Assembly: GCF_029872055.1 (NCBI RefSeq)
Contig: NZ_JARXNQ010000001.1
Coordinates: forward strand, 62,001-126,000
Length of the DNA: 64,000 bases
Direction: 5' to 3'
Source: Sulfurimonas sp. C5
GTDB lineage: Bacteria > Campylobacterota > Campylobacteria > Campylobacterales > Sulfurimonadaceae
Below, in pieces: positions 9,925 to 19,822 of the stretch. The notes beneath the pieces were generated by a model. The model had not been told where the DNA came from. It saw nothing but the letters and a program-made list of their open reading frames with translations, and made no database searches. Both the position numbers and the translations under genes were made by a program. Position 1 is the stretch's first letter; the number at the start of each line of letters is the position of its first letter.

Positions 9925-11172
9925 TTATGCTGTTTTTTGTGTTGTTTTTTTAATATATGCCGGTTGTTCACCGTTTTGGATAACTTCTTTAGTAACAAGT
10001 ACTTCATAGCCGCTGTATTCAGGAAGTTCATACATAATATCTATCATCGCTTCTTCTAAAATAGCACGAAGTCCGCGAGCACCAGTTTTACGCTTGATAG
10101 CTTTTTGTGCAATTGCACGAAGAGCATCTTCTTCAAAGTTAAGTTCTACATTATCTATAGAGAAAAGTTTTACATATTGTTTGATAAGTGAATTTTTCGG
10201 CTCAGTTAGAATGCGCACCATATCATCTTCCGTAATTTCGTTAAGTGAAGCAATAATTGGTAAACGTCCGATTAGTTCGGGAATAAGTCCGTATTGTACT
10301 AGATCGTCAGGTTCAACCATGTCAAATGTAGGCTTTTTCTCATCTTTTGTTTTTTTATCGTGTCCAAAACCAAGTACATTTTCACCTTGTTTACGTTTTA
10401 AAATCTCTTCTAAACCGTCAAATGCACCACCACAAATAAATAAAATATTTGATGTGTCAACTGCTGTGAATTCTTGGTTAGGGTGCTTTCTTCCACCTTT
10501 TGGCGGAATGTTTACAACAGAACCTTCAATGATTTTAAGAAGTGCTTGTTGTACACCTTCGCCCGAAACGTCACGAGTGATTGAACGGTTTTCACTCATA
10601 CGTGAAATTTTATCTACTTCATCTAAGAAGATGATCCCTCTTTGAGCACGCTCAACGTCACCGTCTGCTGCTTGGATCAATTTTGTAAGGATGTTTTCAA
10701 CATCTTCTCCAACATATCCCGCTTCAGTTAAACTTGTAGCATCTGCGATGGCAATAGGAACGTTTAATACTCTGGCAATTGTTTGTGCCATAAGAGTTTT
10801 ACCACTTCCTGTCGGTCCGATAAGTAAGATGTTTGATTTTGCAATTTCTGTATCGTCATCTTCAACGTTATGAGTTTTGAAAATTCTTTTATAGTGGTTA
10901 TAAACAGCAACACTTAAAAGCTTTCTTGCTCTTTCTTGACCAATGATGTAATCCCCTAAAAAGTTATCTAACTCTTTTGGAGTCATCAGTTTATCAACTG
11001 CATCTAAAAGTTCTTTGTGCTCATGTTCGTTTTCAGAGACTTTATCATCACCGAACATAATCTTATATGCAGAAATTACACAGTTTTTACAGATGTAAAC
11101 ACCATTACCGGCTATAAGTGGATTTGTTTCACTCTCACTTGCGTCACAAAAGCTACAATGTCTATGAATCAT
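9925..11172 (-). CDS. clpX: ATP-dependent Clp protease ATP-binding subunit ClpX
   Basis: AAA+ unfoldase of the ClpXP protease, 415 residues from the ATG at 11172. That start was chosen because it begins MIHRHCSFC, the zinc-binding domain (CSFC...CKNC), and is preceded by GAAAGG. The frame is open 10 codons further upstream. Walker A is GPTGSGKT, Walker [11 protein letters not shown], and an LGFGHD loop stands where the ClpP-docking IGF loop occurs. Its ATG lies inside the last codons of lpxA. clpP is not in the window. Confidence 0.96.
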   Translation of the reverse strand: MIHRHCSFCDASESETNPLIAGNGVYICKNCVISAYKIMFGDDKVSENEHEHKELLDAVDKLMTPKELDNFLGDYIIGQERARKLLSVAVYNHYKRIFKTHNVEDDDTEIAKSNILLIGPTGSGKTLMAQTIARVLNVPIAIADATSLTEAGYVGEDVENILTKLIQAADGDVERAQRGIIFLDEVDKISRMSENRSITRDVSGEGVQQALLKIIEGSVVNIPPKGGRKHPNQEFTAVDTSNILFICGGAFDGLEEILKRKQGENVLGFGHDKKTKDEKKPTFDMVEPDDLVQYGLIPELIGRLPIIASLNEITEDDMVRILTEPKNSLIKQYVKLFSIDNVELNFEEDALRAIAQKAIKRKTGARGLRAILEEAMIDIMYELPEYSGYEVLVTKEVIQNGEQPAYIKKTTQKTA

Positions 11173-11956
11173 TTTCTGTTTTCCTTTCAAACGGGATACC
11201 ACGCTTTGTCTTAATTACAAAGTTACATAAATCGGTTACGTAATGATTTTTTGTAGCTTCTAAAATTTCACTTGCCGTATCTTTTAAAGGTTTACCCGAT
11301 TCAAAAAGTTCACGATAAGCAGCTTTTAGTGCATTGATGTCATCTCTTTCAATGTGGCGTCTAAGACCTGTCAGGTTTAGACCTCTTAAGTTGGCACGGT
11401 TTCCTTCAGCCATACAATACGGTGGAACATCCTGAGAAAGTGCAGATGCACCTCCAATCATTGCATAGTCCCCTATATGAACAAATTGATGTACAGGTGT
11501 CATTCCACCGATAACTACATAATCACCAAGTTCAACGTGACCTGCTAACGTAGCGGCATTTGCCAAGATACAGTGGTTTCCGATGATAACATCGTGACCC
11601 AAGTGAACGTAACCCATAAAAAGGTTGTGGTTTCCGATAATTGTTTTACCGCCGCCGCCTTTAGTTCCCGGGTTGAAAAGTGTAAATTCTCTGATCTTGT
11701 TGTTGTCACCGATAATCAGTTCAACATCTTCTCCTGCAAACTTAAGGTCTTGCGGAATTGAACCAATTACGGCATGAGAAAAGATCTCGTTATTTTTTCC
11801 GATCGTTGTTTTACCGTAGATACATGCACCTTGTGCGATCTTTGTTCCATCGCCGATTTTCGCTTCAGAAGATACGAAACAAAACGGTCCGATTTCAACA
11901 TTTTCACCGATAACTGCACCGTCTTCAATAACGGCAAGTTTGGAAATATTACTCAA
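11162..11956 (-). CDS. lpxA: UDP-N-acetylglucosamine acyltransferase
   Basis: First enzyme of lipid A synthesis, 264 residues. The N-terminal two thirds are hexapeptide repeats forming a left-handed beta-helix. The segment [19 protein letters not shown] contains the catalytic-His region of LpxA, and [14 protein letters not shown] the conserved HQF. The C-terminal helical part is typical. It lies 9 bases after fabZ and overlaps clpX by 11 bases. Confidence 0.96.
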   Translation of the reverse strand: MSNISKLAVIEDGAVIGENVEIGPFCFVSSEAKIGDGTKIAQGACIYGKTTIGKNNEIFSHAVIGSIPQDLKFAGEDVELIIGDNNKIREFTLFNPGTKGGGGKTIIGNHNLFMGYVHLGHDVIIGNHCILANAATLAGHVELGDYVVIGGMTPVHQFVHIGDYAMIGGASALSQDVPPYCMAEGNRANLRGLNLTGLRRHIERDDINALKAAYRELFESGKPLKDTASEILEATKNHYVTDLCNFVIKTKRGIPFERKTENDS

Positions 11957-11965
11957 TTTTTAACC

Positions 11966-12415
11966 TTATTTATCTACGATCATAGCTTTAAGTTCCGCTT
12001 CACTTGTCAACTTGTCATCAACGTAAGCTTCACCTTTAAGTAGCCAAATCGCACCTTTATGTTTGATAACAGAGATTCTGTACTCAAGACGATCTCCCGG
12101 TTTTACAGGGTTTCTGAATTTCGCTTTATCGATACTCATGAAGTAAACAACTTTGTTTTTTACTTCCTCTTCGCTTAGGTTATCCATACTTTTGAATGCT
12201 AATACACCGCCGGCTTGTGCCATACCTTCTAAAATCATAACACCAGGGTAGATCGGGTGACCCGGGAAGTGACCTTCAAATACAGGTTCTGAAATAGATA
12301 CGTTTTTATAACCTACAAGTGACTCGTTTTTAACGATTTCTGTAATTCTGTCAACTAGTAAGAAAGGGTAACGGTGAGGTAATATGTTTTGAATCTCTAC
12401 AACATCCATAATCAT
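11966..12415 (-). CDS. fabZ: (3R)-hydroxyacyl-ACP dehydratase FabZ
   Basis: Dehydrates beta-hydroxyacyl-ACP in fatty acid elongation and sits before lpxA, which draws on the same substrate pool. It has 149 residues with [11 protein letters not shown] at the N-terminus and the catalytic motif [19 protein letters not shown] (His and Glu). Two starts are possible, 12415 (MIM...) and 12409 (MDV...). First gene of the fabZ-lpxA-clpX-mreB-mreC run. Confidence 0.95.
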   Translation of the reverse strand: MIMDVVEIQNILPHRYPFLLVDRITEIVKNESLVGYKNVSISEPVFEGHFPGHPIYPGVMILEGMAQAGGVLAFKSMDNLSEEEVKNKVVYFMSIDKAKFRNPVKPGDRLEYRISVIKHKGAIWLLKGEAYVDDKLTSEAELKAMIVDK

Positions 12416-12465
12416 AATTTTAATGCCTTAAATGATATTTTTGGGATATTTTATCAAAAAATTCA

Positions 12466-13548
12466 TTATAAAATGATTAGCTTTTCTTTTGTGTCCTCAT
12501 AAGTTGTAGCATCAAGTTCTATGGAAAGCTTTGTATCCGGGAGGTTTGTAACTACAATTATAGGGCTTAAGTCATAATTGGTATCGTTGACTTTTTTTCT
12601 AAATTCAAGCTCTTTTTCGAACGAGAGGGGATTATAGATTAACTCTTTTATCGTTTTATAGTTTGTGGAGTTTTGTTCATTGAAAAATTCTAATGTAACA
12701 AACTTGATCTCCTCACGGTTAAAATAAGCAACGTTATGTGCTTCAAACTCTATGCGTCCTTGCGCTTTTTTTCTCGGAAGTGTAGAGTAGGAGAGTGCAT
12801 AGGCATCAAGCACATCTTTTTTTCCGCTGATAAGTTTAAAATTAAATTGACGGTAGTTTAAAAACTTCTGTTTGATAATATGGTAATTTATACCTTTGTC
12901 TTCGAGTTCATTGCGGTGTGCGTACATCTCTAAACGTTCTTCAATCGAAGCAGGCAGAGTTTGTCCAGAAATAGGGGAGAACATCTCATCCATAAGTTTC
13001 TCTTGATGCTCTCTTTGCATTGTAAGTCCATAGATACATCCGCAGTAGTCCTGACGGTAGAGTTGTTCCTCTTTTGTTACGCGTGATTGATCCTGTGTGC
13101 CGCCGCCGCTTCTGTAATCTACGGCAATAAATTCAACACCGTGCTTTGCATGAAAATCATCGCCGACACGTTTGAGCTGCTCTTGGGATTTTAGCGGGCT
13201 TACAAGCAGGGTAGTTGTGATCTTTTTCTCGCCTAGTTCTAGCGCTTTTTTTGCACTCGTGATGAAGCGTTTATCAAAACATACTTCACAGCGGGCACCT
13301 TTTTCAGGCTCTTTTTCTAGTCCGCGTACGGCATCAAGCCAAGCTTCAAAATCGTACTCGCCTTCAAGTAAATCAATGCCGAGTTTTTTGCAAGAACGCT
13401 GTACATCAAGGTAGCGTAGTTGGTATTCTGAGTATGGGTGAATGTTTGGATCGTAGAAAAATCCAGTCAGTTTTTCTTCGGGAAAATCATGTTGGAGCTT
13501 TTCCAAGAAAAAATGGCTGTCAACCGAACAGCAGATATGAACTAGCAT
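12466..13548 (-). CDS. queH: Epoxyqueuosine reductase QueH
   Basis: Non-cobalamin epoxyqueuosine reductase (former DUF208), the last step of queuosine synthesis in tRNA. Conserved cysteines: adjacent CC at residues 6-7 (HICCSVDSH), CEVC near 87-90, and YCGC near 170. These ligate a 4Fe-4S cluster and an adjacent second iron in the characterised enzyme. The catalytic domain ends around residue 200. A further roughly 160 residues form a C-terminal extension not found in the short QueH proteins. The start codon ATG is followed by LVHICC with no room for more upstream. Confidence 0.9.
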   Translation of the reverse strand: MLVHICCSVDSHFFLEKLQHDFPEEKLTGFFYDPNIHPYSEYQLRYLDVQRSCKKLGIDLLEGEYDFEAWLDAVRGLEKEPEKGARCEVCFDKRFITSAKKALELGEKKITTTLLVSPLKSQEQLKRVGDDFHAKHGVEFIAVDYRSGGGTQDQSRVTKEEQLYRQDYCGCIYGLTMQREHQEKLMDEMFSPISGQTLPASIEERLEMYAHRNELEDKGINYHIIKQKFLNYRQFNFKLISGKKDVLDAYALSYSTLPRKKAQGRIEFEAHNVAYFNREEIKFVTLEFFNEQNSTNYKTIKELIYNPLSFEKELEFRKKVNDTNYDLSPIIVVTNLPDTKLSIELDATTYEDTKEKLIIL

Positions 13549-13601
13549 TATTACCTTTCAAACTATTTATAGAATTATAGCAAGTTTTATTTACGACAGT
13601 T

Positions 13602-13796
13602 TCATAGTTCTTCTAAGGCTTTTTTGATCGCTTCAGGTAAAGAGATGTCTATTTTGGAACATTCATCAAACATACACATTTCACAAATAGTGCCAGCATC
13701 AGTTTCTTCTTGAATTGCTTCTAAATCATCACCGTATTTTTTTACACTTTCTACAATAGAATCATAATCAATATAGGCACATCTGCATACTTTCAT
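13602..13796 (-). CDS. Bfd-like [2Fe-2S] protein
   Basis: A 64-residue protein with cysteines C4-x-C6 and C38-x2-C41, the spacing of bacterioferritin-associated ferredoxin-type domains, plus an extra Cys at 46. Bfd domains bind a [2Fe-2S] cluster and donate electrons. No bacterioferritin or nitrite reductase gene is nearby. The Cys pattern gives the assignment; the partner is unknown. It stands alone between queH and the cyclophilin gene. Confidence 0.7.
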   Translation of the reverse strand: MKVCRCAYIDYDSIVESVKKYGDDLEAIQEETDAGTICEMCMFDECSKIDISLPEAIKKALEEL

Positions 13797-13885
13797 TGTA
13801 TATCCTTAATATCAATATTGACTTAGAAGATTCATAAAGTATTCCGACTTTGAGAGTATTTGGTTAGAGGTTGAAATGAGAGGGT

Positions 13886-13908
13886 ACTGGAGTAGAATAT
13901 ACTCCAGT
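13886..13908 (-). terminator. Inverted repeat downstream of the cyclophilin gene
   Basis: A perfect 9-bp stem (ACTGGAGTA/TACTCCAGT) with loop GAATA, 11 bases past the minus-strand cyclophilin stop. There is no U-run on the minus strand, so it may be a 3'-end stabiliser rather than an intrinsic terminator. Confidence 0.45.
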
Positions 13909-13918
13909 TTGTAGCAGT

Positions 13919-14416
13919 TTACGCTCTTTCTGCAAAAATCTCGATAGAGTTGATTGCATCTTGCATTTGGATAGAATCTAAAACTGCCATAGATTCAGCA
14001 TCGTCAGCTTCAATACCACCAAAAACTGTGTGAACACCGTCTAAGTGTGGACATGGAACGAAACAGATGAAAAATTGGCTACCACCAGTGTTTGGTCCAG
14101 CATGAGCCATAGATAATGTTCCTTTTACGTGTCTGTGAGTGTTTTTGTTTGTTTCACAAGCGATCGCCCAGTCAGGTCCGCCAGTACCAGTTCCGTGTGG
14201 ACATCCACCTTGAGCCATGAAACCTGGGATAACTCTGTGGAAGTTTAAGTCGTTATAAAAACCAGTATTAGCTAAGTAAGCAAAGTTTGCAACCGTATTT
14301 GGTGTTTCTTCAGGATAAAGCTTGATCCAGATATCACCTTTGTTTGTTGAAACTTTTGCCCATTGGAACTCATTAACATTTGATAAATCGTACTCTTTTA
14401 GTTGTCTTCCGAACAT
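13919..14416 (-). CDS. Cyclophilin-type peptidyl-prolyl cis-trans isomerase
   Basis: A 165-residue cytoplasmic cyclophilin (no signal peptide). Core motifs: FHRVIPGFMAQGGCPHGTG (catalytic Arg and Phe), HVKGTLSMAHAGPNTGGSQF and HLDGVHTVFG. The ATG at 14416 (MFGRQL...) is preferred over an in-frame ATG at 14452, because AAAAAGGCAC stands at the right distance and the upstream 12 residues are not family-like. It is transcribed divergently from the histidine kinase gene. Confidence 0.95.
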   Translation of the reverse strand: MFGRQLKEYDLSNVNEFQWAKVSTNKGDIWIKLYPEETPNTVANFAYLANTGFYNDLNFHRVIPGFMAQGGCPHGTGTGGPDWAIACETNKNTHRHVKGTLSMAHAGPNTGGSQFFICFVPCPHLDGVHTVFGGIEADDAESMAVLDSIQMQDAINSIEIFAERA

Positions 14417-14464
14417 ATTGTGCCTTTTTTGTTTTTTGAAATTATAGTGCAAAGTTTATAAATT

Positions 14465-15688
14465 ATGTATAATTCTTTTATGAAAGAATTCTTTATTAAG
14501 CTGCAAAACTATTTAGTCTTACGATTTAACAGTGTTACTATTCGTCAGGCAAATATTGTAACGACACTTGTTATTTTGCTTTTTACTATAGTTTTTGCCT
14601 ACTTGCTTATTAAAGAAAATTACCATGATTATGAGATAACGCTCTCTCAACAGCACCATGAACAAATGGCAGGTACTCCATATAATTATGATGTAGCGCA
14701 AGAGAAACTAAAATCCCTTTTAATTAAAAACACTTTAGCGATTGCAACGCTGGCTTTTATCCTTTTTGCGATCATGCTGGGGTTTTACAAGATCTTCAAT
14801 ACTCTGCTCCAAAGAGATATGGAGTCGTTTTTGATCTTCTTTAAAGATGCGGCACACAACGATCAGGTGATTAATCCAAATACGATCTTGTTTAAAGAGT
14901 TCAAAACAATGGGAACGCATGTAAACGAAATGGTTGATACAATCAATGAACAAAAGCGTACACTCAGAGAACTGAATTTACATTTGGAAGATAAAGTAAA
15001 AGCAAAAACACAAGACCTTGAACGCATTTTGGATGCACAAAAAGAGTTTTTGCGTTATACGGTACATGAAACAAATACACCGCTTAGTGTTATATTGACT
15101 TCGTTAGAACTGTATGAGATGAAGTATGAAAAAGATAGACATCTTGCAAAAGTAGAAGCGGCTGCGAAAAATATTTTTAATATTTATGATGATCTTAGTT
15201 ATCTGGTGAAGAAAGAACATATTAATTATCCTAAAGTATCTATAGATATTAACAAATTCATTAAAAGTAGAATAGACTTTTTCTCTGAAGTGGCAAACCT
15301 CTCAAGTGTATCTTTCTCATTTCATAGTGAAGTAGAAGGTGCATATATCTTTTTCAATAAAACAAAACTACAGCGTATTATTGATAACTCTATAACCAAT
15401 GCAATCAAATATACATATAGAAATGAAGTAGTAGATGTAAAGTTGACTAAAACTATGCATGAAGTTGAGTTTTCCATAGGAAGCAAGTCTCAGCCGATTA
15501 AAAATATTGATAAGATTTTTGATGAATATTATAGAGGGGAAGATGAACAAACTTCCAAAATAGAAGGCTTTGGAATAGGGCTTCGACTTGTAAAAAACAT
15601 ATGTGATGAAGAAGGTGTGAAGATTTCACTAGATCGCAGTGATGAAAAAAACACTTTTATATATAGATTTACGATAATGGGTGAATAG
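14465..15688 (+). CDS. Membrane sensor histidine kinase
   Basis: A 407-residue kinase with two membrane segments (about residues 30-50 and 90-112) enclosing a short periplasmic loop of about 40 residues. A coiled coil (about 150-190) and the transmitter domain follow. The phosphoacceptor is His201 in YTVHETNTPLSV. The N box is in RIIDNSITNAIKY and the G2 box is GFGIGLRLV. A canonical DxGxG G1 box is replaced by DKIFDEYYRG. It shares a TAGATGA junction with the response regulator gene. Position before porin, ActP and acs suggests control of acetate use. Confidence 0.9.
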   Translation: MYNSFMKEFFIKLQNYLVLRFNSVTIRQANIVTTLVILLFTIVFAYLLIKENYHDYEITLSQQHHEQMAGTPYNYDVAQEKLKSLLIKNTLAIATLAFILFAIMLGFYKIFNTLLQRDMESFLIFFKDAAHNDQVINPNTILFKEFKTMGTHVNEMVDTINEQKRTLRELNLHLEDKVKAKTQDLERILDAQKEFLRYTVHETNTPLSVILTSLELYEMKYEKDRHLAKVEAAAKNIFNIYDDLSYLVKKEHINYPKVSIDINKFIKSRIDFFSEVANLSSVSFSFHSEVEGAYIFFNKTKLQRIIDNSITNAIKYTYRNEVVDVKLTKTMHEVEFSIGSKSQPIKNIDKIFDEYYRGEDEQTSKIEGFGIGLRLVKNICDEEGVKISLDRSDEKNTFIYRFTIMGE

Positions 15689-16345
15689 ATGAAAATACTT
15701 GTATTAGAAGATGAAGTGATGCTCAACGAATCGATTTGTGAGTACTTACAATCATTAGGTCACATTGTTGAAGCGTTCTTCGATGGAGAGAGTGCATACG
15801 AAGCTATGCAAAACAATAAATACGATCTTTTTCTACTAGACATCAACGTACCGCAAATTGACGGTCTTTCTATTTTAGAACAGCTTCACAGCATGAAGAT
15901 TCATGTACCTACGATCTATATAAGTGCATTGGTAGATATAGAAGATATCTCCCGTGCATACAATTTAGGATGTTACGATTATCTCAAAAAACCTTTTCAT
16001 TTGAAAGAATTAGCTCTAAGAATAGACCGGATTGTTATGTCTGCAAAAACTCCAAATGTCCATATGGTGCTTTCAAAGAACTATAGTTACGATCAGGAAC
16101 ACTCAACACTCTATTTTCAACAAGAAGCACAAACACTTACAAAGAAACAATCACAGATTATCGATTTACTGGCTAGAAACCGTGGTTTGGTAGTAGACTT
16201 TGACCAGTTTCAAGAGTATGTATGGAATGACGCAATAGTAGACAATGCTACGATTCGTGCCGAGATAAACAGACTAAAGAAGGCTCTTAAAGAGGATATT
16301 ATAGTAAATGTTCGCGGTATGGGTTACATGATTGAAAAACCTTAG
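15689..16345 (+). CDS. OmpR/PhoB-type response regulator
   Basis: A 218-residue two-domain regulator. The receiver has acidic residues ED near 7-8, phosphoacceptor Asp51 (FLLDINVPQIDG) and Lys in YLKKPF. The C-terminal winged helix (about 130-218) includes NATIRAEINRLKKAL and ends VRGMGYMIEKP. It follows the kinase gene directly. The probable target is the porin-actP-acs run just downstream. Confidence 0.93.
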   Translation: MKILVLEDEVMLNESICEYLQSLGHIVEAFFDGESAYEAMQNNKYDLFLLDINVPQIDGLSILEQLHSMKIHVPTIYISALVDIEDISRAYNLGCYDYLKKPFHLKELALRIDRIVMSAKTPNVHMVLSKNYSYDQEHSTLYFQQEAQTLTKKQSQIIDLLARNRGLVVDFDQFQEYVWNDAIVDNATIRAEINRLKKALKEDIIVNVRGMGYMIEKP

Positions 16346-16391
16346 TTACTTTTTTACTCACTTTTAAAACTTTTATATTAATTTTCTTAAT

Positions 16392-16419
16392 AATAGCATT
16401 TTGCTACGTTCATGCTATT
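16392..16419. repeat. Inverted repeat between response regulator and porin genes
   Basis: AATAGCAT/ATGCTATT (8 bp, 12-base loop) followed on the plus strand by TTCATTTTTTAG. A further AGCATTA lies at 16430-16436 and GCTA in the loop. It may be a terminator for the two-component operon or a regulator site before the porin; the repeated TAGCAT motif favours a binding role. Confidence 0.4.
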
Positions 16420-16465
16420 TTCATTTTTTAGCATTAGACTTGAATACTTTAAATGGGGAGAAAAA

Positions 16466-17824
16466 ATGAAAAAAAGTATCACATTAAGTCTTATTGGATG
16501 TGGTCTTGTTGCTGGTGTTAATGCAAATGCAGCAGAAGATCTGAGTTCAATGTTTTCTGAGGGGAAAGCAAGCGGACAAATTAGAGAATTTAGCATTGTA
16601 AGAAGTGTTTCAGACACTAGAAGTGCTAAAAGTGACTACACAAGAAAAGCCAATGCTGTTGGTGGATATTTAAAATTTGAAACGGCAGATTTTAAAGGTC
16701 TTAGCTTAGGTACTGCATTTTATACTACAAACGGTTTTAACTTAGATAGCCCGAAAACTGACTATGTAAAGGTAGATCCATCACTTTTAGGTCCTGACAA
16801 CAAGAGTATCTCATATATTGGTGAAGCGTATGTTCAATATAAATATGAAAATACGGTTTTCAAAGGCGGTCGTCAAAAGTTAGATACTCCATTAGCGGGT
16901 AGCGATGATGCGAGAATGCTACCAAACTTATTTGAAGCATATCTTTTAATTAATAAAGATCTTCCAGATACTACTATCGTAGCAGGTCATGTAACAAGAT
17001 TTGCTCAAGGTACTTTCGGTCGTGTATACACTAATGGTATTTTACCAATAACATCAGGTTATTCTGCTGTTGATGCTCATAGTAACGTAGGTAAATTTGT
17101 GAATATGGGTACATACGCACTTGGTGAAGGCAAAGATACAAAAGGTGTAAGTGTGGCATCTGTTACATATACTGGTGTTCCTAACCTTAAAGTTCAATTA
17201 TGGGATTACTATGCTCACGATATTTTAAATGCAGTCTATGGTGAGTTAAACTATAGTATGCCGTCAAATTCAGTATCTCCATATGTTGGAGCACAATTCA
17301 TTAAAGAAGATGAAGTAGGTGATAAGCTTGCTGGAACTGTAAATGGATTGTATGGAGCTGCAAAAGTGGGTGTTAAAGTTGCAAACTTTAATGTATATGC
17401 TGCATACTCACAAACAAGTAAAAACAGTGCTAACGATGCATCTACTGCAAATGCTATTATCACACCATGGGGTGGTATGCCGGCATATACGCAAGGTATG
17501 GTTACACGTCATATGTTCCTAGCAGGAACAAAGGCTGCAAAAGCGGCTGTATCGTATGACTGGAAAGATTTTGGTGCGAAACTGACTTCTGCAGTATACT
17601 ATGCAAACTTTGATATGGCAGCGAATAATGGATACACAGAAGGTGATGCTTCTGAAGTAGGATTTGATGTGATATACTATCCGTCAATGATCAAAAACTT
17701 ACAAGTACGTTTTAGAGGAAACTTTACAAACGACTTTTATGTAAACAAAACTAATGCTGACACGACTTTACGTGGTGCGGTTGAGTGGGATGAGTATAGA
17801 TTTATCCTAAACTATAACTTCTAA
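16466..17824 (+). CDS. OprD-like outer membrane porin
   Basis: A 452-residue outer-membrane channel of the OprD/OMP-dehydrogenase-associated porin family common in Campylobacterota. The signal peptide is MKKSITLSLIGCGLVAGVNA-NA. The start at 16466 is chosen for GGGGAG just upstream, although the frame is open 18 codons earlier. Strand-like alternation runs to the C-terminal aromatic EYRFILNYNF. Motifs such as FKGGRQKLDTPLAGSDDARM match the family. Being upstream of actP, it probably passes small carboxylates such as acetate. Confidence 0.85.
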   Translation: MKKSITLSLIGCGLVAGVNANAAEDLSSMFSEGKASGQIREFSIVRSVSDTRSAKSDYTRKANAVGGYLKFETADFKGLSLGTAFYTTNGFNLDSPKTDYVKVDPSLLGPDNKSISYIGEAYVQYKYENTVFKGGRQKLDTPLAGSDDARMLPNLFEAYLLINKDLPDTTIVAGHVTRFAQGTFGRVYTNGILPITSGYSAVDAHSNVGKFVNMGTYALGEGKDTKGVSVASVTYTGVPNLKVQLWDYYAHDILNAVYGELNYSMPSNSVSPYVGAQFIKEDEVGDKLAGTVNGLYGAAKVGVKVANFNVYAAYSQTSKNSANDASTANAIITPWGGMPAYTQGMVTRHMFLAGTKAAKAAVSYDWKDFGAKLTSAVYYANFDMAANNGYTEGDASEVGFDVIYYPSMIKNLQVRFRGNFTNDFYVNKTNADTTLRGAVEWDEYRFILNYNF

Positions 17825-17837
17825 AAAGGGGAATATT

Positions 17838-18155
17838 ATGGAAAAAGATCTGATTGAAAAGATCAAGTCGAATGCAGACTATCAAACATTGATAAAAAAG
17901 AGAACATCTTTTGCAATTGTTTTAACAATTATCATGCTTGTTGTTTATTTCGCATTTATCTTAACTATAGCATTTGATCCGTCACTCTTGGCAGAGCCAT
18001 TAAATAGTGACAGTGTTACAACAATCGGGATTCCGATAGGTATTGCAGTAATCATTATTGCATTTATCTTAACAGGTATCTATACAAAAAGAGCAAACAG
18101 TGAGTTTGATGAGCTTGCAAACAAAGTCAAAAGCAGCATTAAAGGGGATAACTAA
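17838..18155 (+). CDS. DUF485 inner membrane protein (YjcH type)
   Basis: A 105-residue protein with two membrane segments (about residues 28-48 and 66-86), matching the DUF485/YjcH proteins always found next to ActP. It lies 13 bases after the porin gene, behind an AAAGGGG ribosome site. Its TAA overlaps the actP ATG by one base, implying coupled translation and an accessory role for the symporter. Confidence 0.88.
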   Translation: MEKDLIEKIKSNADYQTLIKKRTSFAIVLTIIMLVVYFAFILTIAFDPSLLAEPLNSDSVTTIGIPIGIAVIIIAFILTGIYTKRANSEFDELANKVKSSIKGDN

Positions 18156-19819
18156 TGAATAGAGCGTTTTTATTTTTAATACTTGGTTCAATTGCTGTTT
18201 TTGCTAGTGGTGCAATTGAAGGTGAAGTTGCGAAGCAAGAGTTGAACATCTCTGCAATCGTAATGTTTTTAATCTTTGTAAGTGGTACTTTAGGTATTAC
18301 ATACTGGGCTGCTAAACGTACAAAATCTGCAAAAGATTTTTATACTGCAGGTGGTGGTATTACTGGTTTTCAAAACGGTATGGCGATTGCAGGTGACTAT
18401 ATGTCAGCGGCATCATTCCTTGGTATTTCAGGTCTTGTATATTTAAAAGGATACGATGGTCTTATTTATTCAATCGGTTTCTTAGTTGGTTGGCCAATCA
18501 TCCTTTTCCTAATTGCTGAGCCTTTAAGAAATCTTGGTAAATATACATTTGCAGACGTTGCATCGTACAGATTACGTCAAACTCCAATCCGTACATTGGC
18601 GGCATTTGGTTCAATTGCGACTGTTATTCTTTATCTGATTGCACAAATGGTTGGTTCTGGAAAGTTAATTCAACTTCTTTTCGGTCTAAACTATGAGATT
18701 GCAGTTATCCTAGTTGGTGTACTGATGGTTCTTTACGTAACGTTTGGTGGTATGCTTGCAACTACATGGGTACAGATCATTAAAGCGTTCTTATTATTAT
18801 CTGGTGCAACATTTATGGCTGTAGCTGTAATGGCTCACTACGATTTTAACTTCGGTTCATTATTTGCAAAAGCAGTTGAGATGAAAGGGGAATCTGTAAT
18901 GAGCCCTGGTGGACTTGTTAGCGATCCTATCTCTGCTATTTCACTTGCTATCGCTCTTATGTTTGGTACAGCTGGTTTACCACACATCTTAATGAGATTT
19001 TTTACTGTAAGTGATGCAAAAGAAGCTCGTAAATCGGTTTTCTATGCAACAGGATTTATTGGTTATTTCTATATTTTAACTTTCATTATTGGTTTTGGTG
19101 CAATTGTTATGGTATTCCAAAATCCACATTACTTAGATATGGCAAAACAAGCTATTGAAGGTGGTTCACCGATTTTAGGCGGTAACAACATGGCGGCTAT
19201 TCACTTGTCTCATGCTGTTGGTGGTGACTTCTTCTTAGGATTTATCTCAGCTGTTGCTTTTGCTACTATCTTAGCGGTTGTTTCTGGTTTAACGTTAGCT
19301 GGTGCATCGGCTATTTCACACGACCTTTATGCTTCGGTATTTAAAAAAGGTGAAGTAGATTCTATGCAAGAAATGAGAGTTTCTAAAATTGCTACTATCG
19401 TTCTTGGTGTTGTTGCTATCATCATGGGTATTGCATTTGAGAAACAAAACATCGCATTCGTTGTGGGTCTTGCTTTTGCTATCGCGGCATCTGCTAACTT
19501 CCCGATTCTTTTCCTTTCAATGTACTGGAAAAAACTTACAACTCGCGGTGCTGTAATCGGTGGTACTTTAGGTTTGGCTACGGCAGTTATCCTAGTTATT
19601 CTTGGTCCAATTGTATGGGTACAAATTTTAGGCAATGCGGAAGCAATTTTCCCATATAAATATCCGGCACTGTTCTCAGTAGTTGTTGCATTTGTTGGTA
19701 TCTGGTTCTTCTCTATTACAGATAATTCTGAAGATGCTAAAAATGAACGTGAACTATTCGAAGCACAATATATTAGAAGCCAAACAGGTATTGGCGCTGA
19801 AGGTGCAGTTGAGCATTAA
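18155..19819 (+). CDS. actP: Cation/acetate symporter ActP
   Basis: A 554-residue sodium:solute symporter of the acetate/glycolate permease branch with about 13 membrane segments. The characteristic region [16 protein letters not shown] and [14 protein letters not shown] lie near residues 50-90, and [15 protein letters not shown] near 275. The N-terminus resembles a cleaved or signal-anchor segment. It supplies acetate to Acs encoded downstream. Confidence 0.93.
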   Translation: MNRAFLFLILGSIAVFASGAIEGEVAKQELNISAIVMFLIFVSGTLGITYWAAKRTKSAKDFYTAGGGITGFQNGMAIAGDYMSAASFLGISGLVYLKGYDGLIYSIGFLVGWPIILFLIAEPLRNLGKYTFADVASYRLRQTPIRTLAAFGSIATVILYLIAQMVGSGKLIQLLFGLNYEIAVILVGVLMVLYVTFGGMLATTWVQIIKAFLLLSGATFMAVAVMAHYDFNFGSLFAKAVEMKGESVMSPGGLVSDPISAISLAIALMFGTAGLPHILMRFFTVSDAKEARKSVFYATGFIGYFYILTFIIGFGAIVMVFQNPHYLDMAKQAIEGGSPILGGNNMAAIHLSHAVGGDFFLGFISAVAFATILAVVSGLTLAGASAISHDLYASVFKKGEVDSMQEMRVSKIATIVLGVVAIIMGIAFEKQNIAFVVGLAFAIAASANFPILFLSMYWKKLTTRGAVIGGTLGLATAVILVILGPIVWVQILGNAEAIFPYKYPALFSVVVAFVGIWFFSITDNSEDAKNERELFEAQYIRSQTGIGAEGAVEH

Positions 19820-19822
19820 TCA

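Noticed and set aside
10094-10645. 183-aa plus-strand reading frame
   Set aside because: Lies entirely opposite clpX, whose protein motifs are intact.
13886-13908. Classical intrinsic terminator
   Set aside because: Good stem but no U-run on the minus strand; kept only as a 3'-end hairpin candidate.
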